Assembly: GCF_001625305.1 (NCBI RefSeq)
Contig: NW_017802379.1
Coordinates: 6,403,561-6,467,560, forward strand
Length of the DNA stretch: 64,000 nt
Direction: 5' to 3'
From: Branchiostoma belcheri
Lineage: Eukaryota; Chordata; Leptocardii; Amphioxiformes; Branchiostomatidae
The notes beneath the pieces are model-generated. The model searched no databases, was not told the DNA's origin, and saw nothing but the letters and a program-made list of their open reading frames with translations. This document shows, piece after piece, positions 33,601 through 44,753 of the stretch (its first letter is position 1; each line of letters opens with the position of its first letter). The position numbers and the translations under genes were made by a program.

Positions 33601-35313
33601 CATGGCACCAGTGTGCCCGCCATACCTGGACGACATCGGCAGACGTACGGATTTCGTCACAACCAGTCGAGACAGGATGAAGTCCAAGTACGTTTGTCCT
33701 TGTGCTCTGTACTTTGTTCTTGTACTACTTGAGGCTAGAGATGCGCCATGATTCTTCAAGTGGTGCTAGAGCATTAACGTAAAAGGGGACAGTCGATGTC
33801 ATTTTGTCTCCATGAAAGAAGATATGATGCTTCCAGTGTTATCGTCATGTATTATTGTCCTGTACTTCTAGGTTCGACTCCCTGAAGTCCCATAAAGGAC
33901 GTGAGAAGTTCGTGCACCACCTGCACGATCAGTACGGACAGGACACCTACATCGTGTCGGCTCCATTTACTATCAAGAGCAACGTACGTTCTCTTACGTT
34001 ATTGCAATGCACATGTGGTATTACACCTGGCTGTGTTTCCCTGTCCCTGGTGCTGACTGTGTTTCCCTGTCCTTGGTGCTGACTGTGTTTCCCTGTCCCT
34101 GGTACTGACCGTGTTTCCCTGTCCCTGGTGCTGACCGTGTTTCCCTGTCCCTGGTGCTGACTGTGTTTCCCTGTCCCTGGTGCTGACTGTGTTTCCCTGT
34201 CCCTGGTGCTGACTGTGTTTCCCTGTCCCTGGTGCTGACTGTGTTTCCCTGTCCCTGGTGCTGACTGTGTTTCCCTGTCCCTGGTGCTGACTGTGTTCCC
34301 CTGTCCCTGGTGTTGACTGTGTTACCCTGTCCATGGTGCTGACTGTGTTTCCCTGTCCTTGGTGCTGACTGTGTTTCCCTGTCCCTGGTGCTGAGTGTGT
34401 TCCCCTGTCCCTGGTGTTGACTGTGTTACCCTGTCCCTGGTACTGACTGTGTTTCCCTGCCCCTAGTGCTGATAGTGTTTCCCTCGCCTGTGTGTTTGCA
34501 GTGTTCCCTTTCTTTTGTGCTGATTGTGTTTCCCTGTCCTTGGCTCGGACAGTAACTAGCCCACTTGTGTTGACAGCTCGGGTCCTTACTGGAGATTCCT
34601 GAGGTGTTGAGGTCTCACAACTCCTCCGCGGTCCCTCTGTTCATCAACCCTTCCCATGCCGAGAAGATGCTGCACGTCTGGAGAAAACTCGGGCTTCAAC
34701 TGCCCGACGGAGAAACTAATTTCTCTTCAGGTATATTACGCATATACGAATATTGCCACCAAAAAGAAGATGCGTCTGCCAATATTAGTAGATAGCCTAT
34801 AGACCGTAAATATGTCTTTGAGATGGTTGCAAATTTTCAAAGAAAAGCGCTAGCACAGTCCAATATCATAAAAACGTGTAATTTCTGTTGGACCAGATGG
34901 ATGGATACTTAACGTTAGACCATTTGGTACGTGAAAGACTGGGAACGAATGCAAGAACGAATGCAAGTGCTATTCTAGAAAGTAATAAAAATGAAGATAC
35001 TAGTATCCTAGCATTTCTTTTGCTAGCTAGATGACTGAAACTTCTAAATGCCTCAATCCTCTTCGTCTCTGCTTGACTTTTAGGATTCTACTATGCGTCC
35101 GTCGCCCTGGAGCTGTGTGACCAGGTCAACATGTACGGGTTCTGGCCGTTCAATGAGGACAGGGAGGGCCGACCCGTCCGCTATCACTACTACAAGTCCG
35201 TGGACATGGGAGGACTCAGTAACCACTGGCACGCCATGGACAAGGAGTTCGAGAAACTACTAGAACTCCACAACAGTGGCGTCTTACAGTTAATAAGTGG
35301 GAACTGTAGATAG
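30678..35313 (+). CDS. ST8SIA-like: alpha-2,8-sialyltransferase (ST8SIA family)
   Basis: Golgi type II glycosyltransferase of family GT29 that transfers sialic acid from CMP-sialic acid to a sialylated glycan. Nine exons: 30678-30859, 31606-31665, 31819-31923, 32229-32376, 33182-33294, 33595-33687, 33872-33983, 34577-34730, 35084-35313; all junctions keep frame and give 398 residues. Residues 1-35 are cytoplasmic and a signal-anchor ([20 protein letters not shown]) follows. Sialylmotif L begins near residue 176 with [10 protein letters not shown] and includes [13 protein letters not shown]. Motif S ([20 protein letters not shown]) spans about 324-343. Motif III is YHYY at 356-359. Motif VS has His372-x4-Glu377 (HAMDKE). 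The conserved disulphide cysteines of motifs L (Cys177) and S (Cys334) are present. Motif content points to ST8SIA rather than ST3 or ST6 enzymes, but which subtype, and whether it is a mono- or polysialyltransferase, cannot be told. A possible polyadenylation signal is at 35868. Confidence 0.94.
32434..32668 (-). mobile_element. tRNA-derived SINE, best-preserved copy
   Basis: Read on the minus strand, it starts GGGGTCGTGTGGCGTAGCGG (A box) and has B box GGGTTCGAGTCC. The 3' body includes GGCACTTTACACGAC and ends near AGACGTGGTGACGGC on the plus strand side. It sits in the intron between exons 32229-32376 and 33182-33294 of the sialyltransferase gene. Confidence 0.85.
32889..33133 (-). mobile_element. 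tRNA-derived SINE, diverged copy
   Basis: Same body and orientation as the copy at 32434-32668 (GGCGACGGCACAC, CCACCAACGCAGAC, TTTCACCTGAGT, ATTCAAACTCCGGACCTCTT on the plus strand). The A and B boxes carry several substitutions. It lies in the same intron as the preceding copy. Confidence 0.8.
33460..33563 (-). mobile_element. tRNA-derived SINE, 3'-truncated copy
   Basis: The plus strand shows AGGATTCGAACTC (B box complement) and CTGCCGTCACGCCACGCAAC (A box complement). Only the tRNA-like head and a short body remain. It lies in the intron between exons 33182-33294 and 33595-33687, ending about 30 bases before the next exon. Confidence 0.75.
34031..34550. repeat. 26-bp minisatellite in sialyltransferase intron
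   Basis: The unit CTGTGTTTCCCTGTCCCTGG plus TGCTGA is repeated about 17 times with few substitutions between 34031 and about 34470, then degenerates to about 34550. It fills most of the intron between exons 33872-33983 and 34577-34730. A long minus-strand frame through it (33999-34334) is a product of the repeat. Confidence 0.95.
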
Positions 35314-36800
35314 CAGGGATCAGTGTCAATTATGCACTGGATTTGACAGCGAGCTTATCATTAAATTATTGATCTCTAATTACTGCAGTTTGATAAAATT
35401 CTGGTGCTAAAGCAATACGATTTTCCTGACCAATGATATTGAATTAATGATAAAGCAGCGTTTTTCTGTGGTTTATGAATATCTTCTAAGTTCAAACTTC
35501 TCAATGACATATATTCTCAATATCCATATGCAAGGACCGACCAGAGTTTTGTGGTTGTATACTGTCTTTATTTTCTTTATTTAGATACTCTTTACGCAAA
35601 TGGCTAGTCTTACAGGGTTTAAGCAGATAACATGGAAAAGGAACACACATAATGGCACGTAATGAAATTTACATTATTTACAAACGAAGGGAACGGAATG
35701 GCTTCTTTATATTTAGGTAGATGGACTTGGAAGGTTTGATATGTTGTGGTAAGTTGCTCCAAAGGTTGACTGCCCGGTACAGAAATGTTTTTTTGTGTTA
35801 TGGAACGTTACTTGCAGGAAAAAAGTGTGATCTGGAATTTTGTGCCACATACACTTTCTGATATGAAAATAAAGGAATGGACAATCGGGGAATTGACGCG
35901 TGTTGTCTTATGAACAGTAACGTTAACGTTACTCATATTTCAAATCGGTGGTGTTTGCACAGGCGACTTCGTATACCTGTGAGAACGCAGGCCACCAGAC
36001 TCTTACGATGCGAAAAGAAAGACGAATATTCTGTAATTGTGTAAAGAAACCTCAAGGACGACGATGAGGAGTTTGAATGAATTCTTTTATGAAAGTTCCG
36101 GATTCTGATCTGGTTCCAAAGGATCGATGTCTGTCTCTGTCCCTAGCCCCTGTCCTTAGTGCTGAACGATCTTTCCTGTTCTCTCACCAAAGAGCGCAGG
36201 CAGCCAGGTACTAATCTCCAAGCAGATCCTAGGGTGGAAAAAAGACAGAATTAAATTGGCCAGGCAGTATCCATTGGCAAGAGAGGGTCCAGTTGGCCTC
36301 CCAAGGGGGTAGCGACAAAAAACGGGCCATAAAGTTATAAAAAGGTTTAATACGATCTTCTCCCATCAACCTCCGCCTGGCAGGCCTCCACTCGTTACAA
36401 CTTACAGTGCTTCACGTCTCCGCGTTTTCTATTCTTTCAATGTGTATTCTAAGGCTGTGCATGTTTGTCCGTCTGGTTTTAGACATGAACGAATAGAACC
36501 AGAAACGTGACAGGAAACACAAAATCCGGCTATGATCAGATGACGTGTAACGCCACCTGGCGCGCGGAACCACTTTGCTCAAACCATTATGTTTAGGGAT
36601 GGTGGATCTTTATATAACGTAAGATAGCGATCCATGATAAAAATCGCTATAAGGTATCAATCTTTGTATACTAAATAAATATATAAATTCCTAATACAGT
36701 GTTTTTACTGGCGTTAATTTCTGAATCTTTCTCTTTGGTATAGTAATAAAAAGTGCTAACTGAAAAAATCATACCCGTGAAAGCAATAGAATGTTCCAAC
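35314..36800. other. spacer between sialyltransferase and VMP1 genes
   Basis: It holds the sialyltransferase 3' flank (AATAAA at 35868-35873) and a MITE copy at 36215-36381. TTTATATAACG near 36610, about 190 bases before the VMP1 start codon, could be a TATA-like element, but this is weak. Confidence 0.5.
36215..36381. mobile_element. second TCTCCAAGCAG MITE copy
   Basis: The left end TCTCCAAGCAGATCC matches the element at 22641. Shared interior: TTAAATTGGCCAGGCAGTAT, CCATTGGC, GGGGGTAGCGACAAAAA, and CTTCTCCCATCAACCTC. The right inverted repeat is diverged. Confidence 0.75.
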
Positions 36801-39800
36801 ATGGCGACCCGCGGCAGATCATCGAACCACATCGTCACCGGTGAACAAAACGGGAAGTTTGTTGCCCCAAAATACTCCTCCAGAACGGTTGCTTGGCTCA
36901 GGAAGGAGCTCAGGGCCCGGGGACTCTCCACAACTGGGCTAAAAGTTGATCTGGTGAGTGTGGATAGTATAATATGTGAGTTTATTATGGAAGAGGGTGT
37001 GCATGTGTGACTGCGAGCGTTCACCACTTGGTTCATTCATATTTATCACGACATGCACACAAAAAATGATATGGTTATCATGCGTTATCACAGACGAAGA
37101 AAGCCGGATTCTCACTACTAGTCATTCCAGTTTGTTTGTCAGAGATGTCATTGATATCTTACCGATATTGTATGCCGGTAAACGAACGAATTGGATAAGT
37201 GACAGACAACCAAAATCCCGTTTTTATTTTCGAGATTGTGAATTTGATCATGTGCACATAATTATTTGCGTCGAACAAATTTTCCTGATAATTTTATCTA
37301 CAAGATCTTTGCGCAGATCATAGAATCGACAATAAAGATCGTGTAAGTTCTCTGAAATTGTTTTTTTTTAAAGCTAGTACATTTTTGTAATTGTAGTGAT
37401 CTTTTAATAGTTTTATACTTTATGGGGGGGGGGGTAATACATATGTATGTGCCCAAATTATACAAATTATAGGATGAGATCATATCTTTCCCATTGTTGT
37501 AGATCCTTAATTTTTTTGCTGTTGATAGTGTATGGCAGCAACTACATGTATTCTGTTGTCAGGAAGCGAGATATACTTGGTATTGGTGTGTTTCCTAAAG
37601 TTCAAAGTTCACGAAGACAACCCATGTAACTAGGTCATAGTTTAAAATGGGCCACTGTGCAAACAATCCCAGTGTCACCTATAGCTAGAGGTGTTCCCTT
37701 TTCTGGTGTGCCAGTTCTACAATAATAGATTAACTACTGTAGTTAAGCAGGCTTATAAACATATATGTTTATCATGGGCCAGGGTTCTACATGTACAATA
37801 TGTACTGGTACATGTAGTTGCACGAACCAAAGGTAAGAAAACTATTTACTAAACACTATAGCTGTATTTATATATATACTGGAAAAACCTATTCTGTAAA
37901 TCTGTTATCTGTAAATCTGTGTGATATAGAACAGTTTCTCACCCTAGCCTGCTGTAATAACATTACTTAGTACTTATTATGGGACCAGGAGTGAATTATT
38001 TACTGATTCCTGTGTGGAATTTTAAGTATAATTGGGGAGGTCGAAGTACAGGGTGGATATCGATCAGTGAGTCATACTGTATGGTATGTGGTACCAGTCT
38101 CCAATCTGTGAAAGAGAACTATTTACTTTGGGTGTTGAATTTCTGTTGTATGTTTTTCTGGCAGCTGTCCCCTGTCCCCTATATGACTTAACAATTCTTT
38201 TTCTGCACTTTACATTATGTGTATCTATCATTATCAACATAAATGCAAAAGTCAGAATAATGGCTTGGACTACGTTTAGTTAATCAGTACTCTGGTATTT
38301 GGACTTGAACCAAAAGATTAGGTCTGGTCCAATGTTTCGGACCAATTTGAAATTTTATGTCACTCGTTGGCGGTCGACCACAAGAAAATCGCTAGGGTCA
38401 GGGGTTTTTGCTAGGGTCGGTCGGGTAACTGGAAACACAATATTTTTTTCCTATGCGTGACCAATAATTCCTCGCCTCTACTACTAGTAGTCCATGGGTC
38501 GGACTAGATTTTGGTACCAAATCGAGGGACAAAACGTGGATGCCTTCATGTGATAGTTCTTCTCAAGAACTTTCCAAAAATGTATGATAACTGTGATAAG
38601 TGCGTAGCTTTGACTTTGCTATGTGATCTTGAAGTTTGACCCCATATAGACCATGGCCTTTCTACCTTAGACCCTAGTTCCTTCTGTACCTGATGGCACA
38701 TCAGGCAGCAAGCTTCCACTGCCTTTTATCAGTCGCTACTTCCTCTCTGGGGATGTTTGCCCTTCCCAGAATCAGATCTACTTGGAAGGTGTCTACTTAT
38801 AATGCATTTTATACCACTTGATGTATACATGTAGGTGGCAAGGCTTGAGGAAGCGGATAAGAGCATGTCCCACACAGTGAACGACGTCCATGTCAGGAGA
38901 GGACAACTTGTGGACGGGGAGGCCGTCAAGTCTCAGGAGGAAATCGTCACAAACGCAGGGAGTGAAAAGAGCAGGTAAGGCCACACCAATTTTATTTGTT
39001 GGTTCTCAGATTTTTTCAGGAAATAAATGAATTGAGAGGGCAGATCTAGGCATCCTATGATATATGTTGCAGCAATACTTTGTTACCTTGCAGTTGTACA
39101 ATTTTTGTGTAATGCAGCTATATATCAAACCTACTATAAGACTGATCACTATGCAGTATGTACCTTACTAAGACTATGTAGTATGGAATGATCAGGAGAA
39201 TGTACTTTTACAGTCAGCGGTTGAATGGGCTGTCACATGTTAATATGTACAGGTGTTCTTAAATTTGAATCCATTGATAGAAATCCTGGTATCTAGTATG
39301 GAATATGATGGACTTCCATATAGTACATAATTTTTATCAATATATTTGGGACATATAATCAGGAATTCAAAGCATGTTCAAATGACCTTATTTCAAAGTG
39401 TTGATAATAGAGTCATTGACTTTCAATGACAGATCACATTATGTAAGAAGTATGCATCAAAACTTTCTCTACTTCCTTCCCTACAAGGACTGCTAAGGAA
39501 GAAGCGGCCCTGAAACATCAGCGAGAGATGGAGAGACGAGAGCGAGAACAGATCGTCCTATGGAGAAAACCTTTGACAACCTTACAGTACTTTACCCTGG
39601 AGACTGCCATACTGTTCCATGGGTATCTCATCAGGTAAGGGAAAGATGAGGGCAGAGAGGCTTGTTGTTTTCAGAGATCTTTTCGTTACATGACCTCCTT
39701 GACAGCTGGTGTTGTTACCCTTGCACAACCTTACTGTACTTCACCCTGGAGACTGCCATACTGTTCCATGGGTATCTCATTAGGTAAGGCAAAGATGAGG

Positions 39801-42800
39801 GCAGAAAGGCTTCCTGTTGTCACAGATTTTTTCATTACAATAATTTACATGACCTCCTTGACAGCTGACAGCTGGTGTTGTTTCCCTTGTACAATAAAGA
39901 AAGACTTGTCCTTGCAGACACCAGTATACATTAATGTTAAAGGGTCTGCATGGGAGCAGCATTTACAGATTGGATTGATTCTGTTTGTTACCCAACTTAT
40001 GTAAAGTAATTACATGGTTACTAGTGTATGTTAAGAAATCATCAGGAATATTGTTTCCATGCGGCCACAGGTAATGGTTTTATTGAATTCACTGTTGTTG
40101 TTCCAGGCTGTGGGAGAACAAAGGAAAGGTGCTGATCAGTGTCCTCCTGACTTTGTTACTTGTCTGGCTGTACCATACTCCTGGGGCTCACCAACAGGTA
40201 AATACCATCATTGGAAAAAAAGTACTGTTGATTGTGAAATATTTGCTGTGGTTTTATTTTCACAGTTTTTGCAGTGTCTTCTTGACGCAAAACGATGACA
40301 CCATAATATATGTTTTGTATTGTATTACAGAATTGTTTCAACTGTGAAATTGGTTGGTATACTAAGATTGTTTACCCCCCCCCCTCAGTATGTAGTATTG
40401 ATGGAGAAGAAGCTCCACTGGTGTGCGTACTGGGTCTTCCTGGGTATCCTGTCTTCAGTAGGGCTGGGCACAGGTCTACACACCTTCCTACTATATCTGG
40501 TAAGTACTCTACAGCTGTACAAACAAACAAATCTTTTCAAGTATGATGTTTTTAAAACTCAACATTTCTTGAAAATATGAGAGGGATCGTAAGCTGAACT
40601 GAATCTGTCATCATTGATCAAGTCTGATCTTTGTTCATCATTCAATAAACAAACAAACAAACAAACAATATTTTCAAGTTTGATGTTTTTAAAAGTATAG
40701 ACATTTCATAAAATATGATCTTAGGCTAAAATGAATTTGCCCTCAATGTTCAAGTCTGATCTTTGTTGTTTTTTCCCCAGGGTCCTCACATAGCCCAGGT
40801 AACCATGGCTGCGTATGAGTGTTACTCAGTCGACTTCCCAGAACCGCCATATCCAGACCAGTAAGTGAAGAATTCTCTTAAGCTTCAATACTATACACAC
40901 AAACACTGATTTATGAATTTCTACTACGATGCTTAACTTTATTTCAACACAAGGGTACGCAAGGCTTTTCATTTTTTCAACAGCCACTGTCACTTTCATC
41001 ATGGTAATTAATGACCAATCACTTCTGAACGTAAAGCTGCAAGAGTTACAGTTAAAAACACATGACCTTATTCACACGAGACGTTATTTAACGTTTACAA
41101 ATAATTTTGAATTCCTGTAGAGGTTACACCTGTCACGTGAGAGTAGGAAAAAGGAGATCAAACTAAAAAAAGCAATGTAAAGAAATGACAAAGTTAGAAT
41201 TGTTGTATACTGAAACATGACTTTGCTCCCTTCTGTAGAATCATCTGTCCAGATGAGACAGAGGGAACACCCAGTATATGGGCCATCATTGCAAAGGTTC
41301 GACTGGAGGCCTGTATGTGGGTTAGTATATGTCTCTATGTCTATGGTAGTTTATAACACAAGAACATCACTTGCTGAGAAGCTAATCTTCTACCAGTCAG
41401 ATCATGACAAGTACGCAGTCCTTTATAAATGCATAGACTAAGATCATGGATTTACAAAACATTACAGATACCAGTAGCATGTGAGTTAGGTGAGCTGTCA
41501 AAAGAAAATTTTGAAATCTTGACCCCAAACACTATTTCATTGCATTTTGAGAGGCAAATTTTGCTGGTGGACTAAGCATAGTTTAATGACATCTATTTCC
41601 ATATCTTTACATGCCGATTTTTGTCCATGAAAGATGACAAAATTTGGCAAAATTTCTGTCCATCCTGGGCGGCAAAATTCCATCAAATGATGGAAAGATG
41701 GATGCTGGCTAGAACAAGTTGAGTCTCAGTTTCTGATTGTTCTTTCCATTTGATGTTGACAGGGTATAGGAACAGCCATTGGTGAGCTCCCGCCATATTT
41801 CATGGCCAAAGCGGCGCGGTTATCTGGAGATGACCTGGATGAGTTTGATGATGATGAGTTGGAGGAGTTTGAGGAGGTCCAACATGCCAGGGAAGCTGGA
41901 AACCTCGCCCAGCAGGTGTGTGGGTTTTTTTTATGTTCCATTTGTTATATATATATATATATGTCTCTATGTGTTTATGTGTGTGTGTTACTGATATATG
42001 TGTTTGTTTTTTTATACATGTGTGTGTATGATTTGTAAATTGAGATAAACTGAACTATATATCTAGATACTACCACTACAGTAAATACATGTATATGAAC
42101 TATTGCTATCATGAACGTTCATCTGTGTTGGTAGTTACATGTTTATTCCTTGTGGTCAAAAGCCCAATTTTTCGTTCTGGGTACACTTAAAGTTTTGGTC
42201 CAACAAAGAGAAATTCTCTCACCTAAAGCTTTTGACCAGTCACTCTGGTCTTCCTCAGTAGACTGACCCTGTGAAGCTTGTCACGTGGCTTCTTTGAAGT
42301 GTGATGTCAACACTGGGTCAAAGGTATCTGGTAGACGATGTCGGCCCCTGTCATGGTTGAGTGAAGGGTGATTGGCCCTTATGTAAATACCCTTTTATGA
42401 TATAAGGTCATGGTCAATTTAGGAGTACAGTAACTATTACAATCAACAGTATGAATTTGTTCAACAGGGCTTGAAATATCCACCAATTGCAACCTCCAAT
42501 TCACAGAAAAATTGGGAAGATTGCAGCCAGAAATATGAGCAACTTCAGGCTCAGTATTATTCACCACATTTTAGCTTAGTATATGTAACTCAAGCCTAAA
42601 CCACTAGCACATGACCATAGCCTAAACCACTAGTACAGGTAGAAGTGTAGCCTAAACTGCTACTACATTAACAAAGTAACAGTTACAAAGCTGTGATGCA
42701 CAAATGTACCTGCATATCAGATGAGGTGTCTTCAGACAGAGAAGGCTTTAGTAGGGCTTACATGTAAATAAATATGTAAAAAAATCATGTTTGCAGAAAG

Positions 42801-44612
42801 ATTTAGTTTTTTGCATTGCAGGAAAATTTGACAACTTACAACAGAAACCAAGGCCCATTCAATGGTTGATTTTTGTTCATTTTTGTTTTTGCAGGCCTGG
42901 AGCACAAGAGTTAAAGTTGCTGTCACCAAGCTGGTGGAGAGAGTCGGCTTTGTGGGCATCCTGGCCATGGCTTCGGTAGGATTTTCATCTCTGTTTCTAT
43001 GAAATATTCTTGTCCAAGAACACAACACAACTGTTTGGTCCTATTTTGCCACCATATCCTTTTTATTTGGCTGACCGAGCTAGCCCTGTGTCCAGACCTA
43101 TTCTAGCTCCCAAGTCTATATCCTCTCTGCAAATATATTTGCTGAGAGAGGATATATTCAGCACACCAGACCTATTGTAGCTCCAGACCTATTCTCTGGA
43201 GCTACAATAGGTCTGGTAACCAAGCTAGACGAAGCTGCTTTGTGAAAACCCCTTTCATACCCTCAGTGAATGCTGTGATTTCCCCCTACAGATCCCCAAC
43301 CCCCTGTTTGACCTGGCTGGAGTGACCTGTGGTTATCTGCTGGTTCCCTTCTGGACTTTCTTCGGTGCTACCTGTATTGGCAAGGCTGTCATCAAGATGC
43401 ACATACAGGTAGGTTAGACGTTCTTAAAGGAATCAAGTTTCTTAAGGTGTCTGCTGGTCAAAGGATGTACATGTTATGTAGTACAATCATGCGACATTAA
43501 TTAGTAACCATGTAAACATGGGAGTCTGCCTCCATTGAAGTCAGTGACATCACAAAATGTTGTGCTCAGAATTTAATGATGTCACTGAGTTTACGTGTAC
43601 ATTTGTACATTACATGAAGCAATATGAATGATGTTTTTTTTGCATTGAATTCCTGTTGTTGTTGCAAGTATCATTTTTAACAATGTAGGTACATGTAAAT
43701 CATAATGTGGAAAAATGATGTATTGGCTTCTAATTATAACACATTTCTTATCTTGCAGAAAATTTTCATCATCACCATCTTCAGTGAACATCATATAGAA
43801 ACTCTTGTGAACCTCATAGGGTAAGTATGCATGTACATACATATTCAACATGTAATACTATATATAATGCTCTGCAAGGCTCATGTACATGTACATACAT
43901 GTATACAACATGTATATATAACAATCTTATTTTTCCTATGTCCAGGCAACTTCCCAAGATCGGACCGTCTTTAACAGCACCATTCCAAGACTTCCTGGAG
44001 AAGCAGAAGAAGAAATTCCACATCAAGCCTGGCACAAATGTACCCTCAGTGAGTATGGCACCAAACAAGCATGTTTGAACCCTTAGAACATGAGGTACCA
44101 AAACTGGAAGTTCTGCTGCAGTATCGTAGAAAGTTGTTAGAAGTCGCATAATCAAACCAGTCTTTGATGCATTGTTATGATATTTGGAATATCAACAAAA
44201 TAAAAATTGGTTTGATTATCTGCCTTCTAGCAACTGTCTACAATGTACTAGACTCGAGAAGCGACTGATGCGTTCTTATGATATTTGGAATGCCAACAAA
44301 ATTAGTCGCTTCTATATACATTGTAGAGTCTTCAGTGTTAGGCCACAAACAAAATCACACACACAAAACCACTAATTTCTTCATGAATGTAAGTAAGCTT
44401 GTAAGAGAAAAGACAGTTTCGTATGTAATCAACTTTATTGCTGTATGCTGACAAAGTTTCTTTACTTCCAGGAGACCAACTGGCTGTCTTATGTCTTTGA
44501 GAAAGTCCTGATCCTGATGATTGCATACTTTGTCCTGTCCATTGTGAACTCCACGGCACAGAGCTACCACAAACGCAAGTCAAAGGAAAACCACCACAAG
44601 CAAAAAGTTTAG
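36801..44612 (+). CDS. VMP1: vacuole membrane protein 1 with SAP-like N-terminal extension
   Basis: Multi-spanning ER membrane protein of the VTT/DedA superfamily, known as a phospholipid scramblase needed for autophagosome formation and ER contact sites. Thirteen exons: 36801-36953, 38835-38974, 39488-39634, 40107-40197, 40389-40499, 40781-40860, 41239-41320, 41763-41915, 42895-42975, 43292-43408, 43759-43820, 43946-44048, 44472-44612; every junction keeps frame, giving 486 residues. The core is strongly VMP1: [92 protein letters not shown]. The human protein has 406 residues; the extra 80 or so are N-terminal. Residues about 29-57 ([20 protein letters not shown] then VDLVARLEEA) match the SAP helix-turn-helix pattern, split by intron 1. 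A basic/acidic helix (about residues 98-115) precedes the conserved [20 protein letters not shown] lies at 44748-44753. Confidence 0.96.
38976..39032. mobile_element. MITE terminus abutting VMP1 exon 2 donor
   Basis: TAAGGCCACACCAATTTTAT and the following TTGTTGGTTCTCAGATTTTT match the termini of the elements at 62125-62498 and 26271-26586. The match starts at the second base of the splice donor (G|GTAAGG at 38975). No opposite end was found in this intron, so the copy is truncated. Confidence 0.75.
39576..39892 (+). repeat. tandem duplication covering the end of VMP1 exon 3
   Basis: A unit of about 149 bases starts inside exon 39488-39634 (39576) and is repeated from 39725. It contains the last 59 bases of the exon, the GTAAGG donor and about 90 bases of intron. 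The second copy keeps an intact donor (39784) and, in the exon frame, differs by one amino acid change (Gln to Leu) and a few silent changes. Confidence 0.93.
40642..40668. repeat. (CAAA)n microsatellite
   Basis: A short tetranucleotide tract in the VMP1 intron after exon 40389-40499. Confidence 0.85.
41521..41715. mobile_element. left-truncated copy of the 8371 MITE
   Basis: It shares CACTATTTC, TGCATTTTGAG, GGACTAAGCATAGTTTAATG and GGCAAAATTCCATCAAA with the element at 8371-8678, and ends with the inverted repeat GCTGGCTAGAAC. It ends about 50 bases upstream of VMP1 exon 41763-41915. Confidence 0.8.
42593..42665. repeat. three near-copies of AGCCTAAACCACTAG
   Basis: The 15-base segment appears three times with small changes over about 70 bases in the VMP1 intron between exons 41763-41915 and 42895-42975. 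It is a short local expansion. Confidence 0.6.
43118..43213. repeat. two adjacent hairpins in a VMP1 intron
   Basis: 43118-43155 forms an inverted repeat with ATATCCTCTCT arms. 43161-43213 has perfect 22-bp arms (ACCAGACCTATTGTAGCTCC...) around a loop of about 9 bases. Variants of AGACCTATT.TAGCTCC also occur just upstream near 43096. This may be a collapsed foldback transposon. Confidence 0.8.
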
Positions 44613-44747
44613 CCTAGGGACTAGTAAAGTACCAGAAATCACAAACATTTAATGGCAAATTATTATGAGCGTACTACCAAGGCAATAGTTTACCTGCTAC
44701 CTTGTTTCGTAGGTTCACCTCTTGAAGTGTGTTGTAAAATTACTCAA

Positions 44748-44753
44748 AATAAA
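44748..44753 (+). terminator. polyadenylation signal of VMP1
   Basis: AATAAA 136 bases after the VMP1 stop codon, preceded by a TGTGTTGTAAAATT stretch. It is the first canonical hexamer after the gene. Confidence 0.6.

Noticed and set aside
33999..34334. 111-residue minus-strand frame with His/Gln/Gly repeats
   Set aside because: It is the translation of three-unit periods of the 26-bp minisatellite; the frame opens and closes with the repeat.
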